64,000 bases of DNA from Pholis gunnellus (Eukaryota; Chordata; Actinopteri; Perciformes; Pholidae). The stretch covers positions 19,294,298 through 19,358,297 of the forward strand of contig OU342817.1 in assembly GCA_910591455.2 (NCBI GenBank), read 5' to 3'. The notes beneath the pieces are model-generated. The model saw only the letters and a list, made by a program, of their open reading frames with translations. It searched no databases and was not told where the DNA came from. Positions 1 to 10,115 of this stretch are shown here, piece after piece. How positions within the stretch are numbered: the first letter of the stretch is position 1; each line of letters begins with the position of its first letter. A program made the translations under genes and the position numbers.

Positions 1-250
1 AACTGAGCAAACAATCCCTTTTAGATAATTACAACCCCAAAGAAAAATACATTTAAAGAACAATGAAGGAAAAGTAAAGCTAAAGGAAGTTCTGAGACTA
101 CTGGACTTAACCTGGACCAGTGGGCTAAATTCTGTTTCGTAAAAATACGCCCAATGTCACCAAACCTGGGTTAAATCTGCATCCTACACAGGTAGAGACA
201 GACTGAGTTTGACTGACAGCGAGCAGGGGGCTCTGCCCCTCCCACCTAAG

Positions 251-251
251 G

Positions 252-282
<31 letters not shown>
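251..282. repeat. (GA)n microsatellite
   Basis: About 16 GA units with one AAAG interruption, directly visible. It produces no credible coding sequence. Confidence 0.95.
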
Positions 283-283
<1 letters not shown>

Positions 284-439
284 TGAATAAGTCCTTTTTC
301 AGTGGGAGTTGGGTGGAATGGATGAAAAGAGGAATGGAGGGATGGTGCTTGCCTCGAGATGCTGATTGCTTTTTGCCTTTTTGTGTTGTCTGCCGGAAGA
401 GGTTGGGGGGGGGGGGGCTCGTGGAGGCAAATTGATTAT

Positions 440-470
<31 letters not shown>

Positions 471-1006
471 CAGGGGTACGTACAGGAGGGGTGATGGGGT
501 ATGTAGATTACTTTGCCCCCACGAGCCACCTGACGTTTACAGGGCATGATAGATCACCATTTGCTCAACTGTGTGTGTGTGTGTGTGTGTGTGTGATTTC
601 CGTGTCCGTGCACGAGGAGCCGTGGCCCATGAACAGGCGACGGAGCTCACAGTCACCAGAGAGGACAGGGTGGCAGTCGTAATCAAACGCACAGCGAGGG
701 CGGAGGAGAGGAATACAGCAAAACAAATAGAAACAGCACAGAAGAGCAGATGTTGGCAGAGGAGAGGCCAACCGGCGGATGTATATGGGACGCGCGAGTG
801 TTCTCACACACGCGCGCACGCGCCGTTCGTTTCCATACCCACGGCTCTTTCATTCAGCGAGCGCCGGCCGTCATTAAAGGCAGATTTACTACAAATTGGA
901 CCAAATTCCCACTGTCACTTTCAATGATGGCTGCTACCATGCAGAGAGCCGGGGAGAGGGAGAGCAAGCGTGCGCGTGTGAGCGATATACAATGTGGTTT
1001 TGCGAT

Positions 1007-1010
<4 letters not shown>

Positions 1011-1069
<59 letters not shown>
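1011..1069. repeat. (CA)n microsatellite, 59 bp
   Basis: Uninterrupted CA repeat. Open frames crossing it (His-Thr or Cys-Val runs) are artefacts. Confidence 0.98.
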
Positions 1070-1071
<2 letters not shown>

Positions 1072-1372
1072 TTATTCTATCTCTTGCTTAGAATAAAAGC
1101 CATTTCACACTTTGTGTTTGCGTGTGTTCTCTAAAAGAACATCTCCATCAAAATATCTTAAAATTTGATATTTTGCATCCTTATTCCCTCCCTCCTCGCC
1201 TTTTTTCTTATTCTTTTTCCCACGTTGTGTGTGTGTGTATGTGTGTATATGTGCGTGTATTTTTGTGTGTGTGTGCACGTGTCGGACGGGTTAATGGTGA
1301 GTAGCTAAATCAGCCAGCCGTGACGTTAGCCACCATCTCACCCGGGGATGACGCTATTTCCTTAAATAACCG

Positions 1373-1374
<2 letters not shown>

Positions 1375-1427
<53 letters not shown>
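1375..1427. repeat. (TG)n microsatellite, 53 bp
   Basis: Uninterrupted TG repeat about 300 bp from the CA tract at 1011, in the opposite sense. The two could pair as distant inverted arms. A short (CA)n tract follows at 1481-1504. Confidence 0.98.
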
Positions 1428-1429
<2 letters not shown>

Positions 1430-1987
1430 CTCAGACCCACAGAGGGAAGGGCAGACTACTAACCTTTATTAATTATTGAAACACACACACACACACACAC
1501 ACACCTCACCATATCAGACGATGGATGGATGGATGACCCTCACTCAGCTCTCCGATGTGATCTATTCTATTTCGTTATGTTCTGTTCTTTTTCAGCCACC
1601 ATCTCGTGGCCTTTGTTGAGGGTTCAAGTGTGCTCAGTTGTCATGGAGATGGCTTAGTCGTTGGAATTTACAACAACTTAAACCATCTCCGGAACAAGTT
1701 AGCAAACTCTATTTCCTGTATCGCTTAGTTCTGTAGATGTCTGTTATTTTACTTTCATATGACAAAAAGGAATCCGTCTCCTCACTCCTCGTGGCAGGCA
1801 CGACGTATTTTTCCAGGCCAACACAGAAAGTTAGCTTGTAACTGGTTCCCTTAAAAAATGCTAACGTTTAATCTTCAGAAATGGAAGTAAAAAGCTAACG
1901 TTAAGCTACAAACCAACTACAACACATCCACTTTTTTGAGACACGCAAAATCTTCAAAATGCGCGAGCGGAGTATTTAATGACACAT

Positions 1988-2450
1988 TCAATATGAATGA
2001 ATGAATTAAATGTATTTATACGGCGCTTTTCACAGACAAAAAAGTCACAAAGTGCTTAACAGAGCAGAAATTTAAAAGCATAAAAAAACACAATGTGGCC
2101 ATAGGGCCAATAAGTTACATATACGCATAAAAACTAAACGAAATTAAAACATGTTTAAAAGCAGATCTAGGACATGGGTTTTACCCAAACGCCAGTCTAA
2201 AAAGGTGCGTTTTGAGCAGATTTTTTAAAAGTGTTTACAGAATCTGCGAGGCGTAGAGTTGCTACTGCTCCAAAAGCTTGGTCACCACGGGTTTTAAAGT
2301 GTGTACGTGGAACAGACAGAAGACCTAGAGCGTTTGACCTGAGAGTGCGGGCGGGTGGATAGGGGTGAAGAAGATCAGCTACGTATGTAGGAGCCTGACC
2401 GTGTAGTGCTCTGTATATATCATGGAACAAAAACCTTTCAATCTCTTAAG
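1988..2450 (-). mobile_element. L2-type LINE remnant: end of ORF2 plus 3' untranslated tail
   Basis: The minus-strand frame 2430..2197 gives YRALHGQAPTYVADLLHPY, then a LRSNALGLLSVPRT block and KTRGDQAF, ending in a SVNTFKK block. These are the conserved C-terminal blocks of reverse transcriptases of the L2/CR1/Rex1 group. The block that normally follows RAFAVVAP (the KLWN-LP stretch) is missing, so the copy has an internal deletion. A frame break lies just upstream near 2440, and the element is 5' truncated. Downstream, the tail reads aagcactttgtgac, then gaaaagcgccgtataaat, ending in ATTC repeats, which is the usual 3' tail of teleost L2-like LINEs. It is dead and inserted in the intron of rnf220 in the same orientation. 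Confidence 0.85.
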
Positions 2451-3858
2451 CTTGTGTTAGCCACAGACATTTCAGGCATCTAATCAAAAACACATTGACC
2501 GAGATGGATGGGTGGATGGAACAGGAAGTGCGAAAATACAAACAAATTTCCGTGTTTAAAGACTCCTTCCTTCAGCACTCTATTCCATCTACTTCTCCGT
2601 CTTTATTCCCTATGTTTCCGTGGGCGTACCCCAGGTCGCTGCTTCTGGTCTGATGTTAGCTTGTAGCTTCTAGAAACCCTCCGAAATGAGGCGATGGAAG
2701 AAATGACAGGATCGGGCTAGAAGACGACGGAGATGAAAAAGAGAGTCAGGGAAGAAAATGTGGAAAAGCTGTGAAGAGGAGAAAGAAGAAGGACGGAGCC
2801 GGATGGGGGAACAAGAGGGCAGCTGAGGAGAACGGGAGCGAGAGGAGCGAGGACAGGGACAGAAGGGAGGAGGGGTAAGGGAGGTGTAAACGGGGGTAAA
2901 TGAAGTGTGATTTTATATGTGGGGTGACGCTATCTGTTGCCCCGTTCCTCCAGGTTAATGGGGACTATCATAAAGCTGGGCCGCTAAGGTGGACGCCGGG
3001 TCACACACAAACACACACACACACAAGCCACACACGTTCTGTATGTACACAAACATGTAGCCAGACGTGCGGTCAAGGTGAAATATGGATCCTAATGGTT
3101 GTGTCCCATCGTTAAAACGGCTTGGAGTTGATTTATTCGCCGTAAACCAGCTCGTGCAACTGTGATGAGGAGAAGCGAGGGGGTGGGGGGGGCATCGAAC
3201 TTGAGGTCACAGGTTTGAATCCTAATCCCCGCAGGAAACACTTAGCGTTACGTCGACGGCATGCCGATGCCTTTTATGCAGATTTATGGCACCGAAATCT
3301 CAGCTCGGGAAGAGCGGCGGTCAGTGAGTCTGACATGAAAGCTGAGTTAAAGCTCAGCCTCCAACCCTCGGCCTAAAAAACACACATCTTTACGAGCCAG
3401 TGAAGTATTTTGTCTTCGGGATTGACATCGGTTTGAATTATCTGCGTACACGATGACGGTATGCAGCGATGTGTTTCGCTTCGCTTAGCAGAAAGACTGG
3501 AAATGCGAGGAAAGAGTCAAAAATCATTGGTTAGCAAGCTGCTCTCAGTTTCAAGTCACTTATTCGCGTACAGAGAAGCAGTCAACAATGCTCATTGAAT
3601 GTGCAAAGCAAACAACGGACTTTCACCCAGGAGACCGCTGTTCCTGTGAAACCAATACCAGATGTTGACTTTACGATTGTCACGTAATGGGACGTAAGGG
3701 CGGTTGTTGTTTGTCTACAGGTAGTTACGTTGTTACGGTTGTTACGTCACCATTCTGAGAAGAAACAACGTGTTTTATTAGGCTTAATAACCAAGTAGTT
3801 TTGCTAGTGATGACCGTTCAGAGTGGCCTGCAGGGTGAAGCTGTCTCTGAGCATGGTG
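2451..3858. other. intronic DNA, no gene seen
   Basis: Unique-looking sequence with a long purine-rich stretch at 2690-2895 (GGAGGA/GAAG words), a short CA tract at 3003-3024 and a G run near 3182-3192. I looked for a further rnf220 exon on the minus strand and found none. Confidence 0.55.
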
Positions 3859-3940
3859 GTATACGGGACCGGATGCTGCGGTATTCTGAGACCAGGTGGT
3901 ACTGAGACCAGATTTCGGGGTACTGAGACCGGACACTGCG
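3859..3940. repeat. degenerate ~21-bp minisatellite, four units
   Basis: Units start at 3859, 3881, 3899 and 3920, each of the form gtactgagaccggacactgcg with changes (lengths 22, 18, 21, 21). It sits 35 bases 3' of the exon's donor on the minus strand, at the very start of the intron. Confidence 0.8.
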
Positions 3941-3972
3941 TGTGAAACAACATGCACATGTGTTTCAGGCCT

Positions 3973-3974
3973 AC
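3973..3974 (-). other. rnf220: splice donor of the rnf220 exon
   Basis: Minus-strand GT in the context CAG|GTAGGC, a good match to the vertebrate donor consensus. A competing GT at 3984-3985 (GCC|GTATGC) lies 11 bases upstream in the transcript. Use of that site would remove the last three whole codons (V-C-F) and change the phase, so transcript data must decide between them. Confidence 0.7.
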
Positions 3975-4104
3975 CTGAAGCATACGGCGGCTAGCCTCTC
4001 TATCTCCGTCTCCATGTGTTCCTGTAGCTCTCCGGGCCTCAGCAGCACCTGGCAGATGGGACAGATTGGGGCCTGGCTGTCATACAGGGACATCTTCTTT
4101 TTAC
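3975..4104 (-). CDS. rnf220: rnf220 internal coding exon (E3 ubiquitin-protein ligase RNF220, partial)
   Basis: RNF220 is a RING E3 ubiquitin ligase; family knowledge links it to Sin3B, beta-catenin and Gli regulation and to neural patterning with ZC4H2. Seen here: read on the minus strand, the 130-bp exon gives 42 whole codons starting KKKMSLYDSQ after a two-base split codon (GT, completed as Gly if the previous exon ends in G). It contains APICPICQVLLRP, with Cys at exon residues 14 and 17 and a following His at 29 (LQEHM), the zinc-binding segment I recognise from RNF220. The acceptor reads ctccag|gtaaaa with a strong pyrimidine tract at 4107-4131 and a branch-point-like TACTGAT at 4132-4138. 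The donor reads cttcag|gtaggc. A second donor (gcc|gtatgc) would end the exon at 3986, in frame. The RING domain exons are outside the window. Whether this is the a or b paralogue cannot be told. The tail after EIERL differs from the mammalian protein as I remember it. Confidence 0.86.
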
Positions 4105-4138
4105 CTGGAGACAAAGGACAAAGGGAGGAACATCAGTA
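4105..4138 (-). other. rnf220: splice acceptor, polypyrimidine tract and branch-point-like site
   Basis: On the minus strand a TACTGAT word (4132-4138) is followed by about 25 bases made almost only of C and T and then CAG at the exon border. This order and spacing are what a vertebrate 3' splice site needs. It fixes the exon start at 4104 and the orientation of the gene. Confidence 0.8.
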
Positions 4139-5001
4139 TGTATATAGGACAGATTGCACCTTGTATCAAGCACACAAATACATACAGTCGGGTCTGTCTT
4201 GTTTCAAATCAAATGTTTTCAACTTTGCATCCGCCGTGCAGTACACACTCTACAAAGTCGACCCGGCAGCCCTTGAATTCACCAAGGACACTCGAGGAAG
4301 GATTGTGTAATCGTGCCACCACACACATGAAGTGCACGTGCATTCTAATTCTGCTTTTACACACAGTCGAAAAAGGGGGAATAGAGTGCCGCACAGTCTC
4401 CAGCGTGTCCTCTCAGGTCGAAGCAGATTTAAAGAAGTGTCCCACCGTGGATGAGATAATGCTGTATAGAGTCTGCCAACACTACCTCACTTCATTGTCC
4501 TTGATCGGCGGGGCACAGGGCGGGGGCCCACCTGTGTGTGTGCGTGTCATTGTGTGTATCGAGAAAGTGCGCACTTGGCATTTTACATTTTTTTTTTTTT
4601 TTGCATGTTGTTGTCTTGGTGCCTTTGTGTTTGTGTGTGTGCGTAGTATACACCCAACTTTCTCAAGTTTGCCTTTGAGTCCGTCTGAGCCGGCTAAAAA
4701 TAACATCTATTGAAAGTGTCTCAGTGCTTAATGTCGGAGGACACTTCCTGATTTCCTGTATTTAGCCAATCAAACAGGCTTTTTTTAGTCCGGGGAACAA
4801 AAGGCTCCGCCTCAGCCAGGATATCCCGTTTAGACTGCTTGTCACTACGGCAACGGGAGGACCAGGTAAGGGGGGGGACTCCCTGTCCGCACACACACAC
4901 ACACACACACATACACGCAGCCCTCTGGGGACACGTATTCCTCGCTCACACATTGGTGTGTCAGAACAGTTTCCTGCAAGAGAACTCATCAACTAGTGGG
5001 G

Positions 5002-5002
<1 letters not shown>

Positions 5003-5044
<42 letters not shown>
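5003..5044. repeat. (CA)n microsatellite
   Basis: 42 bp of pure AC repeat, followed by CCT triplets. Confidence 0.98.
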
Positions 5045-5046
<2 letters not shown>

Positions 5047-5226
5047 CTCCTCCTCCTCCTCTTTCTCAGAGCGTGCGTGTGCATACCGGCCTCCCATTCT
5101 CCTGCACCTCTACTTAACAGAGCCACAGCACTGGACACGTTAAGTGACTTTGAAAAATAGGTAATCGATTACTCTCCATCTCTCCCTCTGCCTCTTACTC
5201 TTTTTCTCCCCACACCTATCCCTCCC

Positions 5227-5267
<41 letters not shown>

Positions 5268-6360
5268 GCCTCATCCATTTCTAATTTTCTGCTCCCGACC
5301 ATCCATTTATTTGTTTCATTTCTTTCTCCTCCTCTCTCCTATTCCTCATCTCCTCTCTGATTATTTCATTGTTCGCCTCCCCCTCTTTTTTTTTCCATCT
5401 TTCTTTCTTTTTCTGTTGCCCCATCACTTTCTCTTTCCCCTCATGTTGCTCGCCTCCTTTCTTTCCCTCTGCTCTCCTCTGCCCCCCCCCCCCCCCAACC
5501 CCCACTTTCCCCACCCTTCTCTTTATTGCTTTGACAAGATAATTTGAGTCATGCTGAAGCCGTCGCCATCCGCCACAGCAAACAAAGAGAGATCCAATCC
5601 CTGTCTGCAGCTGATGGGGCTCTTTCTATTCCGCGGACAAAACACACACCTGGAGGACATGGACGCACTCACACACACACACACACACAGACACAAACGT
5701 ATGCCCGTCCTTGATTATTTTTTAGGCTTTTGTAATGTAAAACACATAAAAGTAAATACTTATTTTGCACAGCATGAGTTTACCTTTTCTTTTTCTTTTT
5801 TTGCATTTCAATGTGAGGTGATTTTCCTTTGAATTGAGGAATGTTCTGACTTTTATTTGTATTATTAACAAAACAGTGATGAAAAAGGAAGCGTAGATGC
5901 GCGGGGTGTGACAACAGAATGTCAACAATCAACGACACGGAAAGACTAGAAAGTGGAGCCGGATTGGAATTGGGGCCGTCCTGCACCAAGCTGTTCACCG
6001 TGCACGCAGAGTTCAAACACTCCGATTGTACTTGATGTGATGGAACAGGTAGTCATGTGCTAGAACAGGACGCACCTTTACTGTCCGAATCATTTGTACA
6101 TGAGTAAACATTAAATTAATGACGACGTGGCTCAGATCTTTGAATTTAAAATGCAGATCACGAGTTGACTGATTCATATTTTTGGTTGTCTCCCAGAGAC
6201 TCAAACTGATTAAAAACGGTCCAACAAGCAGCCATCAATTCAGATTTCTTGGTTATCGTGTCAGCGCATGTGCAACGTATTAGAACATGTTGTCAAATCT
6301 AAGGACTTGACTTTCTTTCCTGTTCTCTCGCCCTTTACGTGTCACTCTCACCCCTTCCGT

Positions 6361-6380
6361 CCCCCCCCCCCCCCCCCCCC
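6361..6380. repeat. poly(C) run, 20 bases
   Basis: Twenty consecutive C, with G-rich DNA (GGGAGG words) 100-140 bp further on at 6470-6503. Such C/G pairs are common assembly trouble spots. Confidence 0.95.
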
Positions 6381-6566
6381 TACTTTCCCCTTCTCTCCCT
6401 GAGGGAAGTGAGTGACGGGGAGAGGCGAGCGGACAGATAAATCCAGAGGAGGGGACGAAGAAGGAGGGGAGTGGAGGAAGGGGAGGGGGGGGGGAGGGGG
6501 GGTTGATGTGATGTGATGTCGCACACCATGGCTTGTCAGCGCCTTAAAGATGATTAATGTCGGGGC

Positions 6567-6603
<37 letters not shown>

Positions 6604-7799
6604 GAGCCTCCCACATGTCCTGCATTGGACCTCACAGCTCAAACACACACACACACACACACACACACTCCCTGCGGCGCAACATGGGTGCGTTTAATCT
6701 CAGGGAGCAGAGGGAAGGCATCGGAGTCAGAGGAGGGGAGAGGAGGGAGGAGGGAGGAGGGAGAGGGAGAGGGCTGGACAATAACAAGGAAATAGGCCTG
6801 ACAGGACTTTTTAGTGTCGCGATTCTTCAGTGAGAACGCCCGGGCCGGCGGAGGGATGGATGGAGGAGAGCGGAGAGGAGGTGCGCCTCTCTCTGACAGC
6901 CATGATGGAGTGCAGGCTTGATCCCCCCCCTAATGTGCCAAGATGGATCGTCTCATCTTCCGCTTCTCCCTGACTTTCTTCCCCTTTCTATCTCCCTCTC
7001 AATCCCTGTCTTGTCTGTCTTCCTACCTCACTCCATTCCTCGCTCACTTTATCTTCTCTTTCTTCTTCTGTCCTCATTCCACCCGATCTCCCCCATCTCC
7101 CCTTCTTCTTGCGTCCTTTTAATCTCTGCCACTTGATCCACTTCACGGCTGGTCATTGTTCGTGTCACAAAACAATACGTCACCCGACTAGCAGGAAGCA
7201 TATCCAACTGACTTTTGGGATCTCCTGTCCTGATTTATTTACCCGCTGCTGTAGCGCTGACGTGGACACTTAGGCCGGTCTAACTGGAACCAGAGAATCC
7301 CTAAATCCTATTTCATCTCATGTTGTGTACAGTGTGTGTGAGACATACATTTCCCTGTAACGAGCCCCTTGCATATCCTCTGCTGTCAACACCAATGTGT
7401 TTTTTTTATGTCACAGACATCCAGTGTATTGAAATTCTGGGAAGCAGAAGTAATGAGTCGTTTTCTGTAGCGGACATCTGACATAATAAAATGATGCAAG
7501 TATAGTTTTTGAGCTGGTGAAGAGTTAGGGGTCAAATGTGCTGTGTGTAAATAAATCAGCATGACTGGATTTCATAATTAAAAAAAACGCTTATAACCCC
7601 CTAATAATCATTAAAAAAGTTAAATAAAGACTATTATAACCCACAGTTAACATGATAGAAGCTTTTTAATAAATGAAATAAGAAGGAGTCACATACACAC
7701 TCACACACACACACACACACACACAGGTAATTATAGACACCAGATGGTGAGGCGGAGAGAGCTACATCATACGGAAGAGTGGAGAGCAAAGAGGACCCG

Positions 7800-8215
7800 T
7801 CCCTCCTTGTTTCACTTTTGCCCTTGCTTTCATCCTGGTATTCTTCCTTTCCTTCCTTTACAACCTTACTATCTCGTAAGGTTTGGTACCTTCCTTCCTT
7901 CTTTCCTCCTTTTCATTTCTTCCTTGTTTTATTCTTCTTCTATATCTTTTCCCCTTTTTTCTTCTCATACATGTTTTTCTGATCTTCCTTCCTTCTTTCC
8001 TCATCATTGTTTCACTTTTGCTGTTGCTTTCATTCCTCCTTTCCTTCCTGCTTTCCTTTCCTAACAACCTTACTTTCTCCACGGTTTGGCCATTGTGCCC
8101 TTCGTTTCTTCTTTCCTTCTTTTTCTTTTCTCACTTCCTTGTTTTATTCTTCTTCTACATTTGGTCCCTTTTTCTTCTTAAACACATTTTTCTGATCTTC
8201 CATATTTCCCTCCCC
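7800..8215. repeat. two-copy tandem duplication of ~200-215 bp, pyrimidine-rich
   Basis: Copy A (7800-7999) and copy B (8000-8215) share, in the same order: ttgtttcacttttgc (7807 and 8007), caaccttact, tccttgttttattcttcttc (7921 and 8136) and tttttctgatcttcc (about 7974 and 8187). The offset grows from 200 to about 214, so small insertions have accumulated in copy B. Both are rich in CTT/CCTT. The several open frames here are translations of this pyrimidine repeat. Confidence 0.85.
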
Positions 8216-8296
8216 TCTTAGTGCACCAATAATATTAAAAAAGTTGACTCCCTTTTAACACTTGAAACATTTTGTTTAACTTTATCTCCTCTGCTG

Positions 8297-8298
<2 letters not shown>

Positions 8299-8361
<63 letters not shown>

Positions 8362-8398
8362 CTCTCTCTCTGTCTCTCTGTCTCTCTCTGTCTCTCTC
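8299..8398. repeat. compound (CA)n-(TCTC)n microsatellite
   Basis: 61 bp of CA repeat (8299-8359) joined to about 38 bp of TCTC/TGTC repeat. Directly visible. Confidence 0.98.
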
Positions 8399-8562
8399 CT
8401 GCGTTGCTTTGGTCCAGATGAAGTGGGAATCAATAGATGCTAGATAGCGCAGGCTCCCAGTCACAGACTACAATGGGCTGAGGTAAAAGGCCACCTCCAG
8501 AGAGGACGGGGATTGTCAGCTCGATACCGGGCTCTCATTGGGGCCAGAGATAAAAAACCATT

Positions 8563-8720
8563 TGGGGTGTCCTCATGGCTCAATGGGCTAAGAGGCAAAC
8601 CATGTACTCACAACACGGTGGGTCCAAAATCCCATTTAATGAGCTGTACTGCGTGTCATCCCTTTCGCTTTTATCTCTCCTCTCGGGACTGTTCCTGAAA
8701 CCAAAAAACTAGAAAACACT
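8563..8720 (+). mobile_element. tRNA-derived SINE, degenerate copy
   Basis: A polymerase III A-box-like word tggctcaatgg lies at 8576-8586 and a B-box-like word ggtccaaaatc at 8621-8631, 35 bases apart as in tRNA genes. The text between them (ggcaaaccatgtactcacaa) and the downstream ctgcgtgtcatccctt followed by a CT-rich stretch match the layout of a tRNA-derived SINE that I recognise from teleost genomes. The B box has lost the CG of GTTCGA, so it is probably inactive. It is not a functional tRNA: no acceptor stem can be drawn. Confidence 0.7.
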
Positions 8721-9225
8721 TTTGTATGCCGTCTATAGATCAGCAATCAGCAATTAAAGGAACATTTTGCTTTCAATTCAAAAGACGCACCTAACGTCTA
8801 GAAACATCTTTTAAGTCCATTGCGACCGATCGAATTCACTTGTAAATTATACACACAATCAGCTAATGAGCACTGGGCATGTAAACGGGATTTAAGCGCA
8901 ACAATAAGAGTCAGAAAAGAGGAGGGCCAGATTTATGAGTTGGCACATGTACAGTGTGTTGGTGGGGCGAACACACACTCACACACACACATTTCCCCAA
9001 ATGGAATTACAAAGTGTCTACATGTAGAGGCTGTTTTTCTGTCCTTGAACAGTTGTCTTCTCCTTGTTTGTGCCAAAACACACACACACACGCACACACA
9101 CTTTCAATCCCCCTCCTTGTTGTTCCCCTAAATGAGTTTTCTGACATGCATCAAGTGTTTATGCCCGCTACCCCTCTTTTCTCCTCTTCCCCTCCTCCTC
9201 CTCCTCCCTCCCCCCCCTCGCCTCA
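8721..9225. other. intronic DNA, no gene seen
   Basis: Unique-looking AT-rich DNA at 8721-8950, then short CA tracts near 8970-8990 and 9078-9101 and a CCT-rich stretch at 9180-9220. Confidence 0.5.
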
Positions 9226-9362
9226 CCACTCGTCCGGCCGGTTAGCTATAACACCCGCCAACATCGGTAAACAAGGAAATCTCTCAGCCGCGGCCCGGCG
9301 TGTAACCGCATTACCGCGCCCGATAACCTCTTCAAATAATGTGCGATAAGGGGAATTTGATT
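9226..9362. promoter_or_regulatory. candidate conserved non-coding element, CpG-rich
   Basis: Complex sequence free of simple repeats between two microsatellite-rich zones. It holds many CpGs (cggccgg, ccgcggcccggcg, accgcgcccg), a forkhead-like GTAAACA at 9267-9273 and a GATAA word near its end. CpG survival in an intron suggests an unmethylated, regulated segment. Function is inferred only. Confidence 0.35.
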
Positions 9363-9654
9363 TGATTCACGGAAAAGGGAAAGAGGGCCCCCCCCCCTCC
9401 CTGCAGTCTCTTCCTTTTTCCCTTTTCCTTTCCTTTATTTCTTTCTTTCCCTTCACCCTGCCATCGCGTCTCCTTCTTTTCACTTAGCCCGAGGGCTTCA
9501 GGCCTCCTCGTCTCTGCTTCATCCCCCCCTTTATCCCCCCCTCCTCTCCAGAATGACACCGCTTCGCATCCACAATCAAATAAATCCCACGAGGTGTCAG
9601 CCTTCATTTCCACTCTCCCCTCTCTATCTCTCTCTCTCTCTCTCACCCCCCGCA

Positions 9655-9770
9655 ACCAGCGCAAGGTGAGGTGAGAGGCCCCCGTAAAGCCATCATCTCC
9701 ATAATGGCAAATATGAGCCCTAAAGCCCAAAACCAGGGGGCCGCATTAACACAAATGGGACTAGCAAAGG
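9655..9770. promoter_or_regulatory. candidate conserved non-coding element
   Basis: Repeat-free island (caaggtgaggtgagagg... then cataatggcaaatatgag and gcattaacacaaatggg), directly bounded by a CT tract before 9645 and a TG tract after it. Texture resembles vertebrate conserved non-coding DNA. No alignment was possible. Confidence 0.3.
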
Positions 9771-9887
9771 TGTGTGTGTGCGCTTCTCCCAGTGAGGTGA
9801 TATGTTTTTTTCTTAAGTGAGCTGTGATTTAAGCAGGCTAGACACTAGGCTGATCACTAGCTCCGTGTGTGTGTGTGTGTGTGTGTT

Positions 9888-9928
<41 letters not shown>

Positions 9929-10080
9929 AAAATAGATGAGGCTGTGCGGCTCATTCAGAGGACATTTGATGAAATGGAACGGGGGTCAACTTCAGTTTGC
10001 CACCCGGGCAGCGTATTCGCTTCTCCATGCATGTGTGTGTGTGTGTGTGTGTATGTGTTTTTCCTGTCTGTCTGATCACG

Positions 10081-10115
<35 letters not shown>

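Larger units (their letters stand above)
1..1987. other. intronic DNA, microsatellite-rich
   Basis: No gene is seen. It holds a (GA)n tract at 251-282, a 13-base G run at 405-417, purine-rich GGA repeats at 430-475, (TG)n at 571-594, an alternating CG/CA stretch near 785-825, and large CA/TG tracts listed separately. Unique-looking DNA fills 1505-1985. It should belong to the rnf220 intron 3' of the exon. Confidence 0.6.
4139..7800. other. long intron, simple-repeat-rich stretch
   Basis: Upstream intron of rnf220 (on the minus strand). It holds a 15-base T run at 4588-4602, CA tracts at 4891-4912, 5003-5044, 5671-5690, 6567-6599, 6642-6668 and 7702-7725, (CT)n at 5231-5265, pyrimidine-rich DNA to 5525 with a C run at 5482-5496, and a 20-base C run at 6361-6380. 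The open frame at 4066-4713 on the plus strand runs antisense to the exon and is spurious. Confidence 0.6.

Noticed and set aside
3211..3221. ggtttgaatcc, a polymerase III B-box-like word
   Set aside because: No A box at the right distance upstream and no tRNA fold, so not called as a tRNA or SINE.
4066..4713. 215-codon plus-strand open frame over the rnf220 exon
   Set aside because: It is antisense to the exon in part and then runs through T-rich and TG-rich DNA. No protein is recognised.
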